The notes: generated by a model not told the origin, from the letters alone. A stretch of DNA of 64,000 nt from Bacillota bacterium (GCA_023512105.1 JAIMAE010000002.1:1-64000); one strand, 5' to 3'. Counted from the first letter of the stretch, positions 7,851-17,104 are shown. Numbers and translations are program-made.

Positions 7851-9110
7851 ATGAAGTCGGAATTGCGCTATCTCTGGCTAGCCATTGGGCTCGGGTCGAT
7901 GGTGTACCTGACCAATTACACCGACAAAGTCGTGATGAGCAGCATGGGTCCCCACGTCATTCAGGCCTATCACTTTAGCAAGATTGAGCTCGGCGTCATT
8001 TTCACGGCTTTTGCCCTCACCTATACGTTTCTGCAGGTTCCGATCGCGTGGTGGGCCGACCGTACCGGGCATCGTCGGGGCGTCGCCGCGATGACGGCGT
8101 TTTATGGCGTATTTACCGTACTCAGCGGTATGGTGGCTAGCAATCTTGGGCTACTAACCGCCGTGCGAGCCCTGGTGGGCGTTGGCGAGGCCGCCTCGAT
8201 GCCGGCCGTAACAGGGGGGTTGACAAAATGGGTGCCAAAACCGATGCGTGGCTTGTCCCAGGGTGTGATGCACGCTTTCACGCGGGTGGGAGCTGCCATA
8301 ACCTTACCGGTCAGCGTCTTTGCCTTACTAGCGTGGGGAATAGGAGGTCCTTTTCTGGTATTTGGGGCGTTTACGTTGTTAGTCAGCGCACTGTGGTATG
8401 GCTTGTTTCGTGATCGCCAGTTGGACCCCGCTGCCCCCACCATGCGGTGGTCGTGGCGCCACGTTTTCGAGAATCAAAGTTTATGGGCCCTATGTCTTGC
8501 GGACTTCTGTTACTTTTACACCCTGACCATCTACTTAACCTGGCTGCCTAGCTTTTTGGTACTTCATCGTCATTTCACTTTGCTTAACGTAGGGATCTGG
8601 GGAGGGCTGCCGTTTTTGGGCGGTGCGTTGGGAGGACTGGTTGGGGGGCGTATCTCCGATTACTATGGGCGACGCACCGGAAACATGGCTTTTTGGCGCC
8701 GCATTGTGCCGTGCGTGGGAATGCTCGGTTCGGTCGCCTTGCTGTTGCCCGCTGCCTTTTCCCACAATCAGGCAGCGACGATTGCGCTGTTTACGGCGTC
8801 GTTCTTTTTCTTGGATGCTACCATCTCCGTCTTTTGGGCGATCGCCATGGACATCGGCGGGCCCTATGCCGGAACGGTGGCGGGGGTTATGAACACGTGG
8901 GCCAACATCGGCGGGATTGTCTCGCCCCTGGTATTCGGAATCTTGGTGCAATGGGGACATAGCTGGACACTGCCGTTCTTAGTGGCTAGCGCCTTAATGG
9001 TGGTGGGCTCCATTCTGGTATGGTGGATACGACCGGCAGAGCCGCTATTTGCAATCCCGGAGGGGTTGTCGAGTCCGTCGCTCTCTCAGACGAGTGGTTC
9101 AGGTAACTAA
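7851..9110 (+). CDS. MFS transporter (anion:cation symporter-like)
   Basis: A 419-aa, 12-segment major-facilitator protein. The opening MVYLTNYTDKVVMSSM, the loop 2-3 motif WWADRTGHRRG and GEAASMPAVTGGLTKW are typical of the ACS (hexuronate/glycerate-like organic anion) branch. ATG 7851 follows GAGGGGGT. It lies 40 bp after the grdA terminator on the same strand and probably has its own promoter; the position suggests import of a substrate of the reductase or export of a product, which is inference. The protein ends in a short hydrophilic tail. Confidence 0.85.
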   Translation: MKSELRYLWLAIGLGSMVYLTNYTDKVVMSSMGPHVIQAYHFSKIELGVIFTAFALTYTFLQVPIAWWADRTGHRRGVAAMTAFYGVFTVLSGMVASNLGLLTAVRALVGVGEAASMPAVTGGLTKWVPKPMRGLSQGVMHAFTRVGAAITLPVSVFALLAWGIGGPFLVFGAFTLLVSALWYGLFRDRQLDPAAPTMRWSWRHVFENQSLWALCLADFCYFYTLTIYLTWLPSFLVLHRHFTLLNVGIWGGLPFLGGALGGLVGGRISDYYGRRTGNMAFWRRIVPCVGMLGSVALLLPAAFSHNQAATIALFTASFFFLDATISVFWAIAMDIGGPYAGTVAGVMNTWANIGGIVSPLVFGILVQWGHSWTLPFLVASALMVVGSILVWWIRPAEPLFAIPEGLSSPSLSQTSGSGN

Positions 9111-9342
9111 GAATCGTAAAGACCAGAAACATGGCTCGCGGCTGGGCGAGCGACCCCGTATTCTGCTGTCGGAATACAATTCGAGCCACAATTCCTGACG
9201 CGGGTAGTGCCGTAACGATGAGGTTCAGGAAGTGGATCCGGCGGTCTTTGCCTTAGAGCCCAGTTTCCATTACATTTGGTTGGAAGCGGTTGGTCCGACG
9301 AGGAGGTGACCGTACAAACTGAGTCCCGGGGAAGGGGTCCAC

Positions 9343-9969
9343 TTATGGACTTCGTGCAACGGTTAAACTCAGGAGTCCGCGTGGCGAAAACACGGTGGTC
9401 CAAAGCCCGCAGCGGCCGCTCGCCTGCTGCACCTGCACGCGCGCCCCCACCCGTTGCACCACGTGCCAACAGGCCATCGCGCTGAGACTCGGAATCCACG
9501 CCCGCAACCGCCTACCCTGGGGCGGCCCGGCGGTTGCGGGCACCGCCTGCACCCCCAGCGCGGGGACCCCGGGGGACAGCCGTTCCCGCGGCGCCAACCC
9601 CAAGGCCGCGTCCACGGGGTAGTACCGCCGCCCCGTCGTGCGATCCTGGACATCGCGGCGCCGGACAGTCAGGGGGCCCATCCGCGCCGTCAGGTGCCGT
9701 TCGGCCTTGCAGACGACGTGGATGCGCTCGGCGGCCTCCGCACAGAGGGTGTCATCCAGGTGCTCGAACGCCGCGGTCAGCCATTGACGGGCCGACTCCA
9801 TGCCACCACGCCCGTCTCTCACGCCACGAAATCCCGGGCCGTCCGCAAGCGTGCACGCATCTCCTCCATGCGGAGCAGGACCATCGGGATGATTGGCCGC
9901 ATCGTTCACCCGAGACCTCCGGCCCTCCTCTTCGAGATGAGCCAACCGAGGAGTTCCCGGGAATCCCAA
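9343..9969 (-). pseudogene. ISLre2/UPF0236-type transposase remnant, amino-terminal part
   Basis: On the minus strand the frame reads RHLTARMGPLTVRRRDVQD then TTGRRYYPVDAALGLAPRE and RLSPGVPALG, the conserved amino-terminal block of ISLre2-family (UPF0236) transposases. The catalytic remainder is missing and the frame dissolves into unrelated sequence near 9400. The interval 9111-9342 before it holds only short open frames with no recognisable product. Confidence 0.6.
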
Positions 9970-10028
9970 CGATTCCCTGCGGAAGGTCTCGTCCTTTGGA
10001 CGATCCCGGACCTAGAGAACGTTTACAC

Positions 10029-10070
10029 GTATGGTGGGTGTCAAGCCCCGCCCCGGCCGCTCCGCGGCCG
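10029..10070 (-). repeat. Insertion-sequence end-like repeat, partner of 1126-1167
   Basis: A 42-bp segment containing GTCAAGCCCCGCCCCGGCCG that recurs in inverted orientation at 1126-1167 with about five mismatches. It adjoins an ISL3-type fragment, so it is probably a terminus of a related element. Confidence 0.5.
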
Positions 10071-10075
10071 TCACG

Positions 10076-10266
10076 CGGAGTTGGCCGCCTCCGTAGTGGC
10101 GTCGGAGGGAGGCCCCCATTGCGCCCACCGCTCCGCGACCGGGATCCGGCTTGCCCGGGGCATCGTGGACGGTGCCCCGCAGGCCGAGCCAGGGGCGGAT
10201 CACTGGCATCTGCTGCGGAATTTGGCCACGGCGGTCGAACGATTTTTCCCACAAGCGTATCCTCGC
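10076..10266 (+). pseudogene. ISL3-type transposase fragment
   Basis: The plus frame gives RLARGIVDGAPQAEPGADHW then HLLRNLATAVERFFP, equivalent to the YARGI...AP.A..VADRWHLL.NL block in the middle of ISL3-type (IS204/IS1001-like) DDE transposases. Both ends are missing; the next bases switch to an IS630-type sequence. Confidence 0.65.
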
Positions 10267-10267
10267 T

Positions 10268-10462
10268 ACCGTGTCCCACCGATTTGACTTCGTGTTCACG
10301 CCCAATCATGCGTCCTGGCTCAACATCATTGACGTATTCTTTGCGAAGCTAACGCAGCCGCTGCTCCGAGACATCCGGGTGGCTTCGGTGGACGAACCCC
10401 ACACGCACATCGTGCGGTCCCTAGACCAGATCAAGGCCGATCCCGCTCCGTTTCGCTGGTAG
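10268..10462 (+). pseudogene. IS630-type transposase carboxy-terminal fragment
   Basis: Reads RFDFVFTPNHASWLNIIDVF then FAKLTQPLLRD and ends PAPFRW followed by a stop. This is the DDE_3 tail of IS630 transposases and parallels the tail of the element at 14190-15406 (FVFTPKHSSWLNLIEVFFAK). It is joined directly to the ISL3 fragment. Bases 10463-10576 hold no gene. Confidence 0.75.
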
Positions 10463-10576
10463 AGGAAACCCCGAACGCCTCTTGTAGATGCGCACACGAT
10501 TTAAGAATGGTTGTACCAGGGGAGGCGTGACCGTCCTCCCCTGGACACTGTGACGAGGACAGGTGCCCGGAGGTCG

Positions 10577-11710
10577 CTATGATAACCCATAAAAGCGCCG
10601 GGCATTATCAGCGAGAATCTTTCGCTTCTGGACGTCGTTCAGTTGAGGGTGATTCGCGAAGTGGTGTGCCGCTTCTGGCTCCCGGTCATTGTGGGGGATG
10701 TCCGAAGCCCAGACGATGGCCTCGTCCCCGATCATTTCCAGCGTCGCCGGAAGCAGCCGCTCATACTCTTCGATACCAAAGAAGCATTGACCGCGGCGAA
10801 TGTATTCGCTGGGGCGCTCTTGGGCCCGGTACTCCAAGAAAGGAAGACCAGGGCGACGACGGCGTACGTCGAAGTAGTACTCCATAATTTCCAGCCAGTA
10901 AGGAACCCACCCTACGCCGGCCTCAAAAAACCCTACTTTCAAATGGGGGTGGCGATCCAAAACGCCTCCGGCGATTAAATGGACAAATGCGATCTGTACT
11001 TGAGCCCGGAAAGGAAAGGTAATCGCTGTAAAATTGGTGTCAAAAAGTTGGTTCAGGCCTGGTGCTGACCATCCGACGTGAATGATGAGGGGCAAGCGGT
11101 GAGCTTCCAAGGCGCTAAAAAAGGGGTCGAAGGCTGGGCGGTCGAGCGGTTCGTCGCGAACAGTCCCTAAAGTCATGACGCCCACTGCTCCGGCGGCTCG
11201 CGCCCATTCTACTTCCTTGACTGCGGCCGCGACGTCGGTCAACGTAACGACCGCCACCCATTTCAGACGCGGCTCGTTGCCTACAGCATCATCGATCCAA
11301 CGGTTGTAGGCTTGATACAGGGCTACTTCCAATCGAGGGTCGGAGGCCAAACTATACGCTGCCACAAACAAGGTGGGGTAAAGAACTTGAAGGTCAATGC
11401 CTTCGCGGTCCAGGTCGGCCACGCGTGCTTTGGGGTCGCGCAACTCTTGACTGTCTAAACTCTCCAGCTTGTTGGCAGCGGCTACGCTGAGCACGCCGTT
11501 GGCGGAGGCCGGGGTGCCAAAGACATGGCATCCTTTTCCCGTCAACTTGGGAAATACGCTGCCTTCGATCCACCACATGGGTTGTCCTTCTACTAACGTA
11601 ACCAACGGGCGCTTGGAGGACAGATCGGATGGCCAGTAGCGGTCGGAGAACGTCGCTTCCCATTCCTCCACGTGGGCATCAGCATCAATAACCGGATAGT
11701 GGTTAACCAC
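10577..11710 (-). CDS. Amidohydrolase_2-family metal-dependent hydrolase/decarboxylase
   Basis: A 377-aa protein of the ACMSD-like amidohydrolase-2 family. The amino terminus has the metal-binding pattern VIDADAHVEE (D-x-D-x-H), the middle has RVADLDREGIDLQVLYPT, then LPLIIHVGWSAPG (metal His), and the end VWASDIPHNDRE (catalytic Asp) and ILADNARRFYGL. Members hydrolyse or decarboxylate cyclic or aromatic acids using Zn or Mn. GTG 11710 follows AGGAGGTT. It lies 31 bp after a paralogous gene, so the two probably form an operon. Substrate unknown. Confidence 0.88.
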   Translation of the reverse strand: MVNHYPVIDADAHVEEWEATFSDRYWPSDLSSKRPLVTLVEGQPMWWIEGSVFPKLTGKGCHVFGTPASANGVLSVAAANKLESLDSQELRDPKARVADLDREGIDLQVLYPTLFVAAYSLASDPRLEVALYQAYNRWIDDAVGNEPRLKWVAVVTLTDVAAAVKEVEWARAAGAVGVMTLGTVRDEPLDRPAFDPFFSALEAHRLPLIIHVGWSAPGLNQLFDTNFTAITFPFRAQVQIAFVHLIAGGVLDRHPHLKVGFFEAGVGWVPYWLEIMEYYFDVRRRRPGLPFLEYRAQERPSEYIRRGQCFFGIEEYERLLPATLEMIGDEAIVWASDIPHNDREPEAAHHFANHPQLNDVQKRKILADNARRFYGLS

Positions 11711-11741
11711 AGCCAGAACCTCCTAATCGGGTGAAATGGTA

Positions 11742-12812
11742 TTAGCCCTGGAGTCGATAGAACGCTGCAACGTTGTCGGCAAAAATACGTTGCTTAGTTT
11801 CTTCGGTAAGGTCTTCCCGCTCGGCCAATTCCTGGATCTCGCGCTGAGCGATTTCGGGGTTTGACTCGTGCGGAAAGTCGCTGGCGTATAGCACTGCGCC
11901 TTCTCCAAGGCGGCTTAAGGCGTAGGCAAGAGTTTCCTCGGAACCTTCACAGCTAACAAAAACACGCCCCTCCCTTAGATAATCGCTGGGCTTCTTCTTG
12001 ACTAGGTCACTGAACTCGCGATAAAGTGCAGAATTCCAAATTTCGTAGGCTCGGTCCAGACGATCCATCATGAACGGAATCCATGCCGTGCCGGATTCTA
12101 AGAAGGCCATACGGATCGTAGGGAACCGTTCGAGTACGCCTGAGAGCACCACGCTGGTAAGCTGGATCATTTGGGCAAACGGATGCTCCAAGCTTTGTGA
12201 AGGGGCGAACTGGCGAAACGCCTCGAGCCCCAGTCCCCAGGAGGGTGCGCCATGAAAGGCCAGCGGGCATCCCAACCGCTCTGCTTCCTCGTAGATGGGC
12301 CAAAAGTCCGGTTCGCCGAGCGGCTTACGCACCCCTGCGTCGGCGCTGTTGGAAACCATCAGCCCCCCTACCATGCCAAGTTCCGTGACCGCCCGGCGCA
12401 GTTCCTTAGCTGCCTCTCCAGGGTCTTGCAGCGGGAGCAACGCAACGCCCCGGAGTCGCGAGGGGCTTACGCGGTGGTAGCGGTCGGCAAACCAGTCGTT
12501 ATATGCTTTCGACACGGCGATGGCCCAATCTGGGTCCTGGATCATACCGGCGGCTAAGCCCGCAGTCGGGTAAAGGACCGTCGATTCAATACCTACCTGG
12601 TCCATGAAATTAAGCCACGTCTGGGCCGTGATGTTATAGTCTTTATACATGGCGTTGCGAGCCAAGATAGCGCCGCGCTGGAATCCATCAAGGGTCGGAA
12701 AAAAGGGATAGCCTAGCAACACTGGGTTGCCGCGATAAGGTGGGTCAAGGTATTCCAAGAGGTCGGCGTCACGTTCGATTACGTGGCCATCGGCGTCCAG
12801 TATCTTGAACAT
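11742..12812 (-). CDS. Amidohydrolase_2-family protein, paralogue
   Basis: A 356-aa amidohydrolase-2 enzyme: FKILDADGHVIERD at the amino terminus, LNFMDQVGIESTVLYPTAG, CPLAFHGAPSWG (metal His) and VLYASDFPHESNPE near the end with FADNVAAFYRL closing. The start at 12812 is preferred over the open frame to 12905 because the metal motif belongs within the first ten residues and an RBS-like GGCGAG precedes it. It is the upstream gene of the pair. Two different paralogues side by side suggest a two-component enzyme or successive steps on related ring substrates. Confidence 0.87.
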   Translation of the reverse strand: MFKILDADGHVIERDADLLEYLDPPYRGNPVLLGYPFFPTLDGFQRGAILARNAMYKDYNITAQTWLNFMDQVGIESTVLYPTAGLAAGMIQDPDWAIAVSKAYNDWFADRYHRVSPSRLRGVALLPLQDPGEAAKELRRAVTELGMVGGLMVSNSADAGVRKPLGEPDFWPIYEEAERLGCPLAFHGAPSWGLGLEAFRQFAPSQSLEHPFAQMIQLTSVVLSGVLERFPTIRMAFLESGTAWIPFMMDRLDRAYEIWNSALYREFSDLVKKKPSDYLREGRVFVSCEGSEETLAYALSRLGEGAVLYASDFPHESNPEIAQREIQELAEREDLTEETKQRIFADNVAAFYRLQG

Positions 12813-13387
12813 CTCGCCATCGCCCTTCCCTAATCTTTTGTATGTGAGGTGGTGTCGATCTGAACCACCCAATCTCTTGCCTAAAAATACCGTATTGCGC
12901 TTCAATTATATCCGAAAGCTTTGAGCGTGTAAACTTTCTTTGAGGAGGGTGTGATTTAGGGGAGCGATTTTCGCCAGCAGGATCGGCGGGGTGAACGGGC
13001 GGAGGTGCCCCCATGCCCCCGCCTCCTCGTAGGAGGTGCCGCCGTCGTCGGCACCCGGGTTGTCAGGATTGCCGGCTCCCGCGGGCGGGGACGGAGCACC
13101 GGGGCCCTCTGCTTTTCGCGATGCGTTTGCCCTGTCCCAGCGAAACCCTACGGCTGGGCTCCGCGACGAGCGACCACGCGTGCGATTTCGCAAAAGCTGT
13201 ACGCCACTGCTACCACCCGGGTTCGAAACCAAAATTGTACGGTCCGCTGACCACTATCTTCCGAAACTTGCTACCTTCACCGTTCAGGACAGCGAGAGGG
13301 GCTACGGCACTTTTCCGCCAGTTCGTTTGACGCCTGAAGAGAGCGCGGTATGCCCTCAAGTCCGACTTTTGTGATGTTAACACTCAG
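12813..13387. other. Intergenic stretch with repeated IS-end-like sequence
   Basis: No gene identified. Bases 12944-12965 are an exact inverted copy of 36071-36092 with similarity continuing several bases inward. The rest (12970-13380) is open in three plus frames, but the products are low-complexity Arg/Pro/Gly stretches without a known domain, probably an eroded mobile element. Confidence 0.5.
12944..12965 (+). repeat. 22-bp exact repeat, partner of 36071-36092
   Basis: Contains GAGGGTGTGATTTAGGGGAG; the identical 22 bases occur at 36071-36092 on the other strand, and the next ten bases (ATTTT, GCC) are nearly shared too. Both lie in gene-free, decayed sequence, so this is probably the end of an unrecognised insertion sequence. 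Confidence 0.6.
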
Positions 13388-14175
13388 CTAAACCCGCACC
13401 AACGTCGCGGTGCCGATGCCGCCGCCGACGCACATGGCAGAGATCCCCCAACCTCCTCCGCGGCGCCGCAGTCCCGTGATCAAGGTCACGAGGAGGCGCA
13501 CGCCTGACGCGCCGAGCGGATGCCCTAGCGCAATGGCGCCTCCAGCGGGGGTGAGGCGGGCATCGTCGACGGCCAGCTCGCGCTGCCAGGCTAGCGGAAC
13601 GGTGGCAAAGGCCTCATCGACTTCGTACCACTGGACCGCATTGGCGGGTACACCGTTCCGTGCTAAAAGCCGGCGGCTAGCCGGAATCGGCCCCGTTAAC
13701 ATCAGCACCGGGTCGCTACCGACCACGACATGGTCCACCAAAATGGCCTGGACGGGCCATCCTTCGCCCCGAGCGAGCTTCCGGTCAGCGAGGAGTAAAG
13801 CGGCCGCACCGTCCACGACCTGGCTCGAACTGCCGGCAGTCAGTCGCCCATCAGGTCGGAACGCGGGCGGCAGCTGCGCAGTTCGTTCTGGGCTGGTCTC
13901 AGGCCGAATTGTGTGGTCTTTTGTGATCCATCCCGGTGGGACCATGACCGGCACGATTTCCTCTGCAAACTGGCGGCGGTGGCTCCGTGCAGCATAGGCG
14001 TCGACCTCGGCGCGTGAAATGTGCCAACGGTCTGCGATGCGCTCCGCCGCCTCCCCTTGATGGGTGACCTCGTATCGTCGGCGATAGGAGGGCGGAAATG
14101 GCCCTTCGGCTCCTCCCGGCAGGCGTTGCTCCTGGTCCAACGGATTGCGGCTCATGGACTCCACGCCGCCTACTC
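13388..14175 (-). pseudogene. Thiolase (acetyl-CoA acetyltransferase), amino-terminal part deleted
   Basis: About 260 carboxy-terminal residues of a thiolase: VGGVESMSRNPL at the broken edge, GSSSQVVDGAAALLLADR, NAVQWYEVDEAFATVPLAW, GGAIALGHPLGASGVRLL and SAMCVGGGIGTATLV. The first 120 or so residues, including the nucleophilic Cys, are missing. The homology stops abruptly at about 14175, next to an IS630-type element, and the missing half is not found beyond that element. The product cannot be active. Confidence 0.9.
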
Positions 14176-14176
14176 T

Positions 14177-15410
14177 AGTATAACGATTCCTAAATAACGC
14201 TCCGTTCTAGCAGGTCCAGCTCGTCCAGTTTATACCGCCAGCGGAAGGGGACGGGGTGCTCGTTGATCTCGGCCAGGTATTGCTCCAGCCGCGTGACCAA
14301 CTCCGCCTGGGACTGGACCCAGAGATGTCGGAGGAATACCTTACTGAGCTTGGCAAAGAAGACTTCGATGAGATTCAGCCACGAGCTATGCTTGGGCGTG
14401 AACACGAATTCGAAGCGATTGGGGCGGGTGGCCAGATGCGCTTGGGTCTCCCGGGAGGTATGTGTAGAGTGGTTGTCCAGGACGATCTGAATCTTGGCCG
14501 CGGGGTCATATTTCGCATCCAAGGCCTGCAGGAACTCCACGAACTCGTGGCTCCGACCGATGACCTCGCCGGTGGCCCAGTCAATGCCGGCCAGCAAGCA
14601 CCCCGTCCCAAACCGCTGGTACGCATGGTCCCGCTGCCACGTCCCTGCCGGCCCCTCCGGCTGGGGCGGCCGATCCGGGGCCGTTGTCCCGATCGCCTGA
14701 ATCCCCGGTTTCTCGTCATAGGACAAGCGGAAGGTCGGCCGCTCGCCGTCGAAGGCAAACTCGACTGGCTGGATGACGTGCAAGACCCGCACCAGTTTGG
14801 CGTCGAAGTCCGGGTCTCGCCGTTCCAGATAGGACTGTACCCGGTGCGGATGGGGCGCGTGGGCCTTCAGGAGCTTGGCGACGGTGCCCGGGCCCCAGTG
14901 CGCCGCCACGGGATGGCCTTCGGCCTCCGCCGTCTGGCGGATAGGGGCGGCCAGCAGCCGCTGCGTCCACAGCTCTTGGGCATACCCGAACGCCGTGGGT
15001 TTCTGGCAGGCCAAGCCGATTATCCAGGCCCGACCCGCCGGCGTCAACTGCTGCGGACGCCCCGGCCGCGGGCGGTCGGCCAGCGCGGCCAGGGGGGGGC
15101 CGCCTCCAGGCTCAAGTCGACGCACCGCCGGACCTTGCGCGTGGAAAAACCGGTCTGGCAGTGAATGGCCCACACTCTCGCTCCGGCCGCATAGGCCACC
15201 AGGATCTGGGCGCGTTCTACCGTTTGGCGGGGCGCGGTGCGGGAACGGACCAGATGTTCGAGCCAGTCCTGGTCTTCGGGGGTGTGCACCAACAGGGGTT
15301 TGGCCCGGGGAGCGGCTGGAAGCTCATCCTTTCGCAGGCCTACTCCAGCGTACCACCCCGGGCCTATCATATCCAGAATAACGAAGCGATCTACTAGTAG
15401 ATCCATTACT
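14177..15410 (-). mobile_element. IS630-family element
   Basis: An element of roughly 1.2 kb with one transposase in two frames. Its left edge meets the truncated thiolase within the sequence CTCTAGTATAACG, which offers the TA target expected for IS630. The right edge is near the 16-bp palindrome 15388-15403. Clear terminal inverted repeats could not be fixed by eye, so the limits are approximate. Confidence 0.6.
14190..15406 (-). pseudogene. IS630 transposase in two overlapping frames
   Basis: The amino-terminal HTH part (frame 15406 to about 15095: LLVHTPEDQDWLEHLV, TVERAQILVAYAAGARVWAI) and the DDE part (frame 15120-14190: LADRPRPGRPQQLTPAGRAW, VQIVLDNHSTHTSRE-type Asp motif, FVFTPKHSSWLNLIEVFFAK) join only by changing frame. 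The crossover is at a run of eight G on the plus strand (15092-15099), read as eight C. That is either a polymerase slip or a programmed slippery site, known in several IS families. The exact start codon is uncertain. Confidence 0.8.
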
Positions 15411-15415
15411 AAATA

Positions 15416-16808
15416 GGGCTCTACGATAGAACTTGTGGGATCTGACTCCCTTCGGAGTTCCGGGAGACGGGTTTTCTCCTACGGTAGAGGGACTGGGGGG
15501 AGTGGAATCGAAAAAGGCCGCAATGTTCTGCGGCAGGAAAGGGCAGGAAGCACTGCCAATGGAGTGTTTTGACCAACATGGCTCCAAGGAGTGCTTCCAT
15601 GGATCCGTCGATCACAACCCTGTTCCAACTCGACGGGTGGGAGGTGACCGCCGTGGAGCAGACCGCTACGGGCTGGCCGGGGACCATTGAGGCGCCCCGC
15701 CCGGTCCAGTCTCCGCATTGCGGGCACCCGCGGCGGCATCGGCATGCTACGGTTCCGGCCCGCGTGGTCCCCCATCTGTGGGTAGGCCTCCGCCCGCTGA
15801 CCGTCACCTGGGTGCCCCACCGGTGGCGGTGTGCCGCTTGTGGGCGCACCGTTTGCCCCCGCCCGGCGGGTTTGCGCCCCTGGCAACGGTGGACGCCGGC
15901 GGCGCAAGAGGCGGCGTTAATCCTGCTCCGGGAGGCGAGCTTCCACCGCGTCGGCCGCCTGTTGGGCGTGTCCGCCGCCCGGTTACGGCGGCTCGTGGAC
16001 CGGGTCGTCCCGGCGGAAGACGCGACGTGGTGGGACCAACCCGGCGACTTCGTCCTGAGTATCGATGAACACAGCTTTCGGGGCCAGGACCTGCTGATCA
16101 CGGTCGCGTTGCAAGCCCCCGAGCGCCGGCTGCTCGCGATCTTGGGCGACGATCGGCTGCGCTCCCTGGATGCCTGGTTCGCCCAGATTCCGGCCGATGT
16201 GCGGGCGCGGATTCGCGCCGTGACCGTGGACCTCAAGCGCGCGTATGCCCGCGTCGTGCAACGCTGGTGCCCCCATGCTCAGGTCCTCGCGGACCCGTTT
16301 CACCTCGTCCAGGACGCCAATCGGCGCCTGGAGGAGATCCGACGCCTCGAACCGGAGGAAAGCCGGACCCCTATTCCTCGCTGGCCGGTGGTCAAAGGGC
16401 AGGAACGCCTCACCGCCCAGCAACAGGCGCCGTGGGTTGCCATCGCGGAACGGTGGCCGGCCTTGGGCCCACGCTACCAGCGGAAAGAAGACTTGCGGGC
16501 GCTCCTGACGGCGAAGACGCCGGAAGAGGCCCGCCAGGCCTGGGACCGCTGGCTGTGCAATGCCGATGCCTGTGACGACGCGGAGGGCGCAGTCTGGGCC
16601 CGCACGATGCGGCGTTGGCGCCGCGAAATCCTCGGGCATTGGACCCAGGTCCAGCGGTGGACCAATGGCTTCATGGAGGGTCTACACACCAAGATCAAGC
16701 AACTTAAACGGGTCAGCTATGGCTTTCGCAATCGGGACCGTATCGGCGCAAGAGGTTCCTGGGTTTCCTGCCACCGACCGCGATCCCACAGTTATTGACG
16801 TAGAGCCC
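15416..16808 (+). mobile_element. ISL3-family insertion sequence with terminal inverted repeats
   Basis: A 1393-bp element bounded by GGGCTCTACG (15416-15425) and its complement CGTAGAGCCC (16799-16808). The similarity continues inward (AACTTGTGGGATC against AACTGTGGGATC), about 26 bp of imperfect inverted repeat. No 8-bp target duplication is visible in the flanks, so neighbouring DNA was probably rearranged after insertion. Confidence 0.85.
15599..16801 (+). pseudogene. ISL3-family transposase, frameshifted near the carboxy terminus
   Basis: From ATG 15599 the frame encodes a zinc-finger amino terminus (CGHP, then WRCAACGRTVCPR), HTH, and DDE core (FVLSIDEHSFRGQDLL, TVDLKRAYARVVQRW, LADPFHLVQDANRRLEE, TNGFMEGLHTKIKQLKRVSY). 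After GFRNRDR the frame drifts; the expected tail YRRKRFLGFLPPTA is found one base over, ending at the TAG 16799-16801 inside the right repeat. A single-base deletion near 16740 explains this. The in-frame product stops at 16798 with an aberrant tail, probably inactive. Confidence 0.85.
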
Positions 16809-16878
16809 TTTCGCGGCCTAAGTTTTATACACCCTAATTAGTATAGTCTATAGAAAAAAATATGTACAAGGAGCTCCC

Positions 16879-16953
16879 ATGGAAAATATTACTCCCAATC
16901 CCTTGGTATATATCGAACATTGGGTGTACATCCATTTCTCCTTAACGCATTAG
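16879..16953 (+). CDS. Possible 24-aa leader peptide or gene stump
   Basis: ATG 16879 lies 5 bp after AAGGAG and opens a 24-codon frame starting MENITPNPLVYIEHW and ending at TAG 16951-16953. It sits 200 bp before the formamidase gene. It could be a leader peptide or the amino-terminal stump of a lost gene. No homologue is recognised. Confidence 0.35.
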   Translation: MENITPNPLVYIEHWVYIHFSLTH

Positions 16954-17075
16954 GCACTTACCCGAAAGAAATCGTAAACAGCTTTTTTCTGTTTTTGACC
17001 GGATCTCTGTTAGGTTACTAGAAGACTTTTACCTTCCCCTCCATTGTTTTTCCTAATATCCCCCTTATCCCTGTA

Positions 17076-17104
17076 TTGACATATTTCACACTACTATATA
17101 CCAT
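17076..17104 (+). promoter_or_regulatory. Candidate promoter of the formamidase operon
   Basis: TTGACA (17076-17081) and TACCAT (17099-17104) with 17-bp spacing, 53 bp before the formamidase ATG, in an AT-rich context. Confidence 0.5.

Noticed and set aside
9454-10352. Long plus-strand open frames (over 270 codons)
   Set aside because: They run opposite to the ISLre2 remnant and across unrelated IS fragments; the products are Pro/Arg-rich without domains. Only short parts are real transposase sequence.
13036-13374. Plus-strand ORFs between the amidohydrolase and the thiolase fragment
   Set aside because: Low-complexity products, no RBS, no domain.
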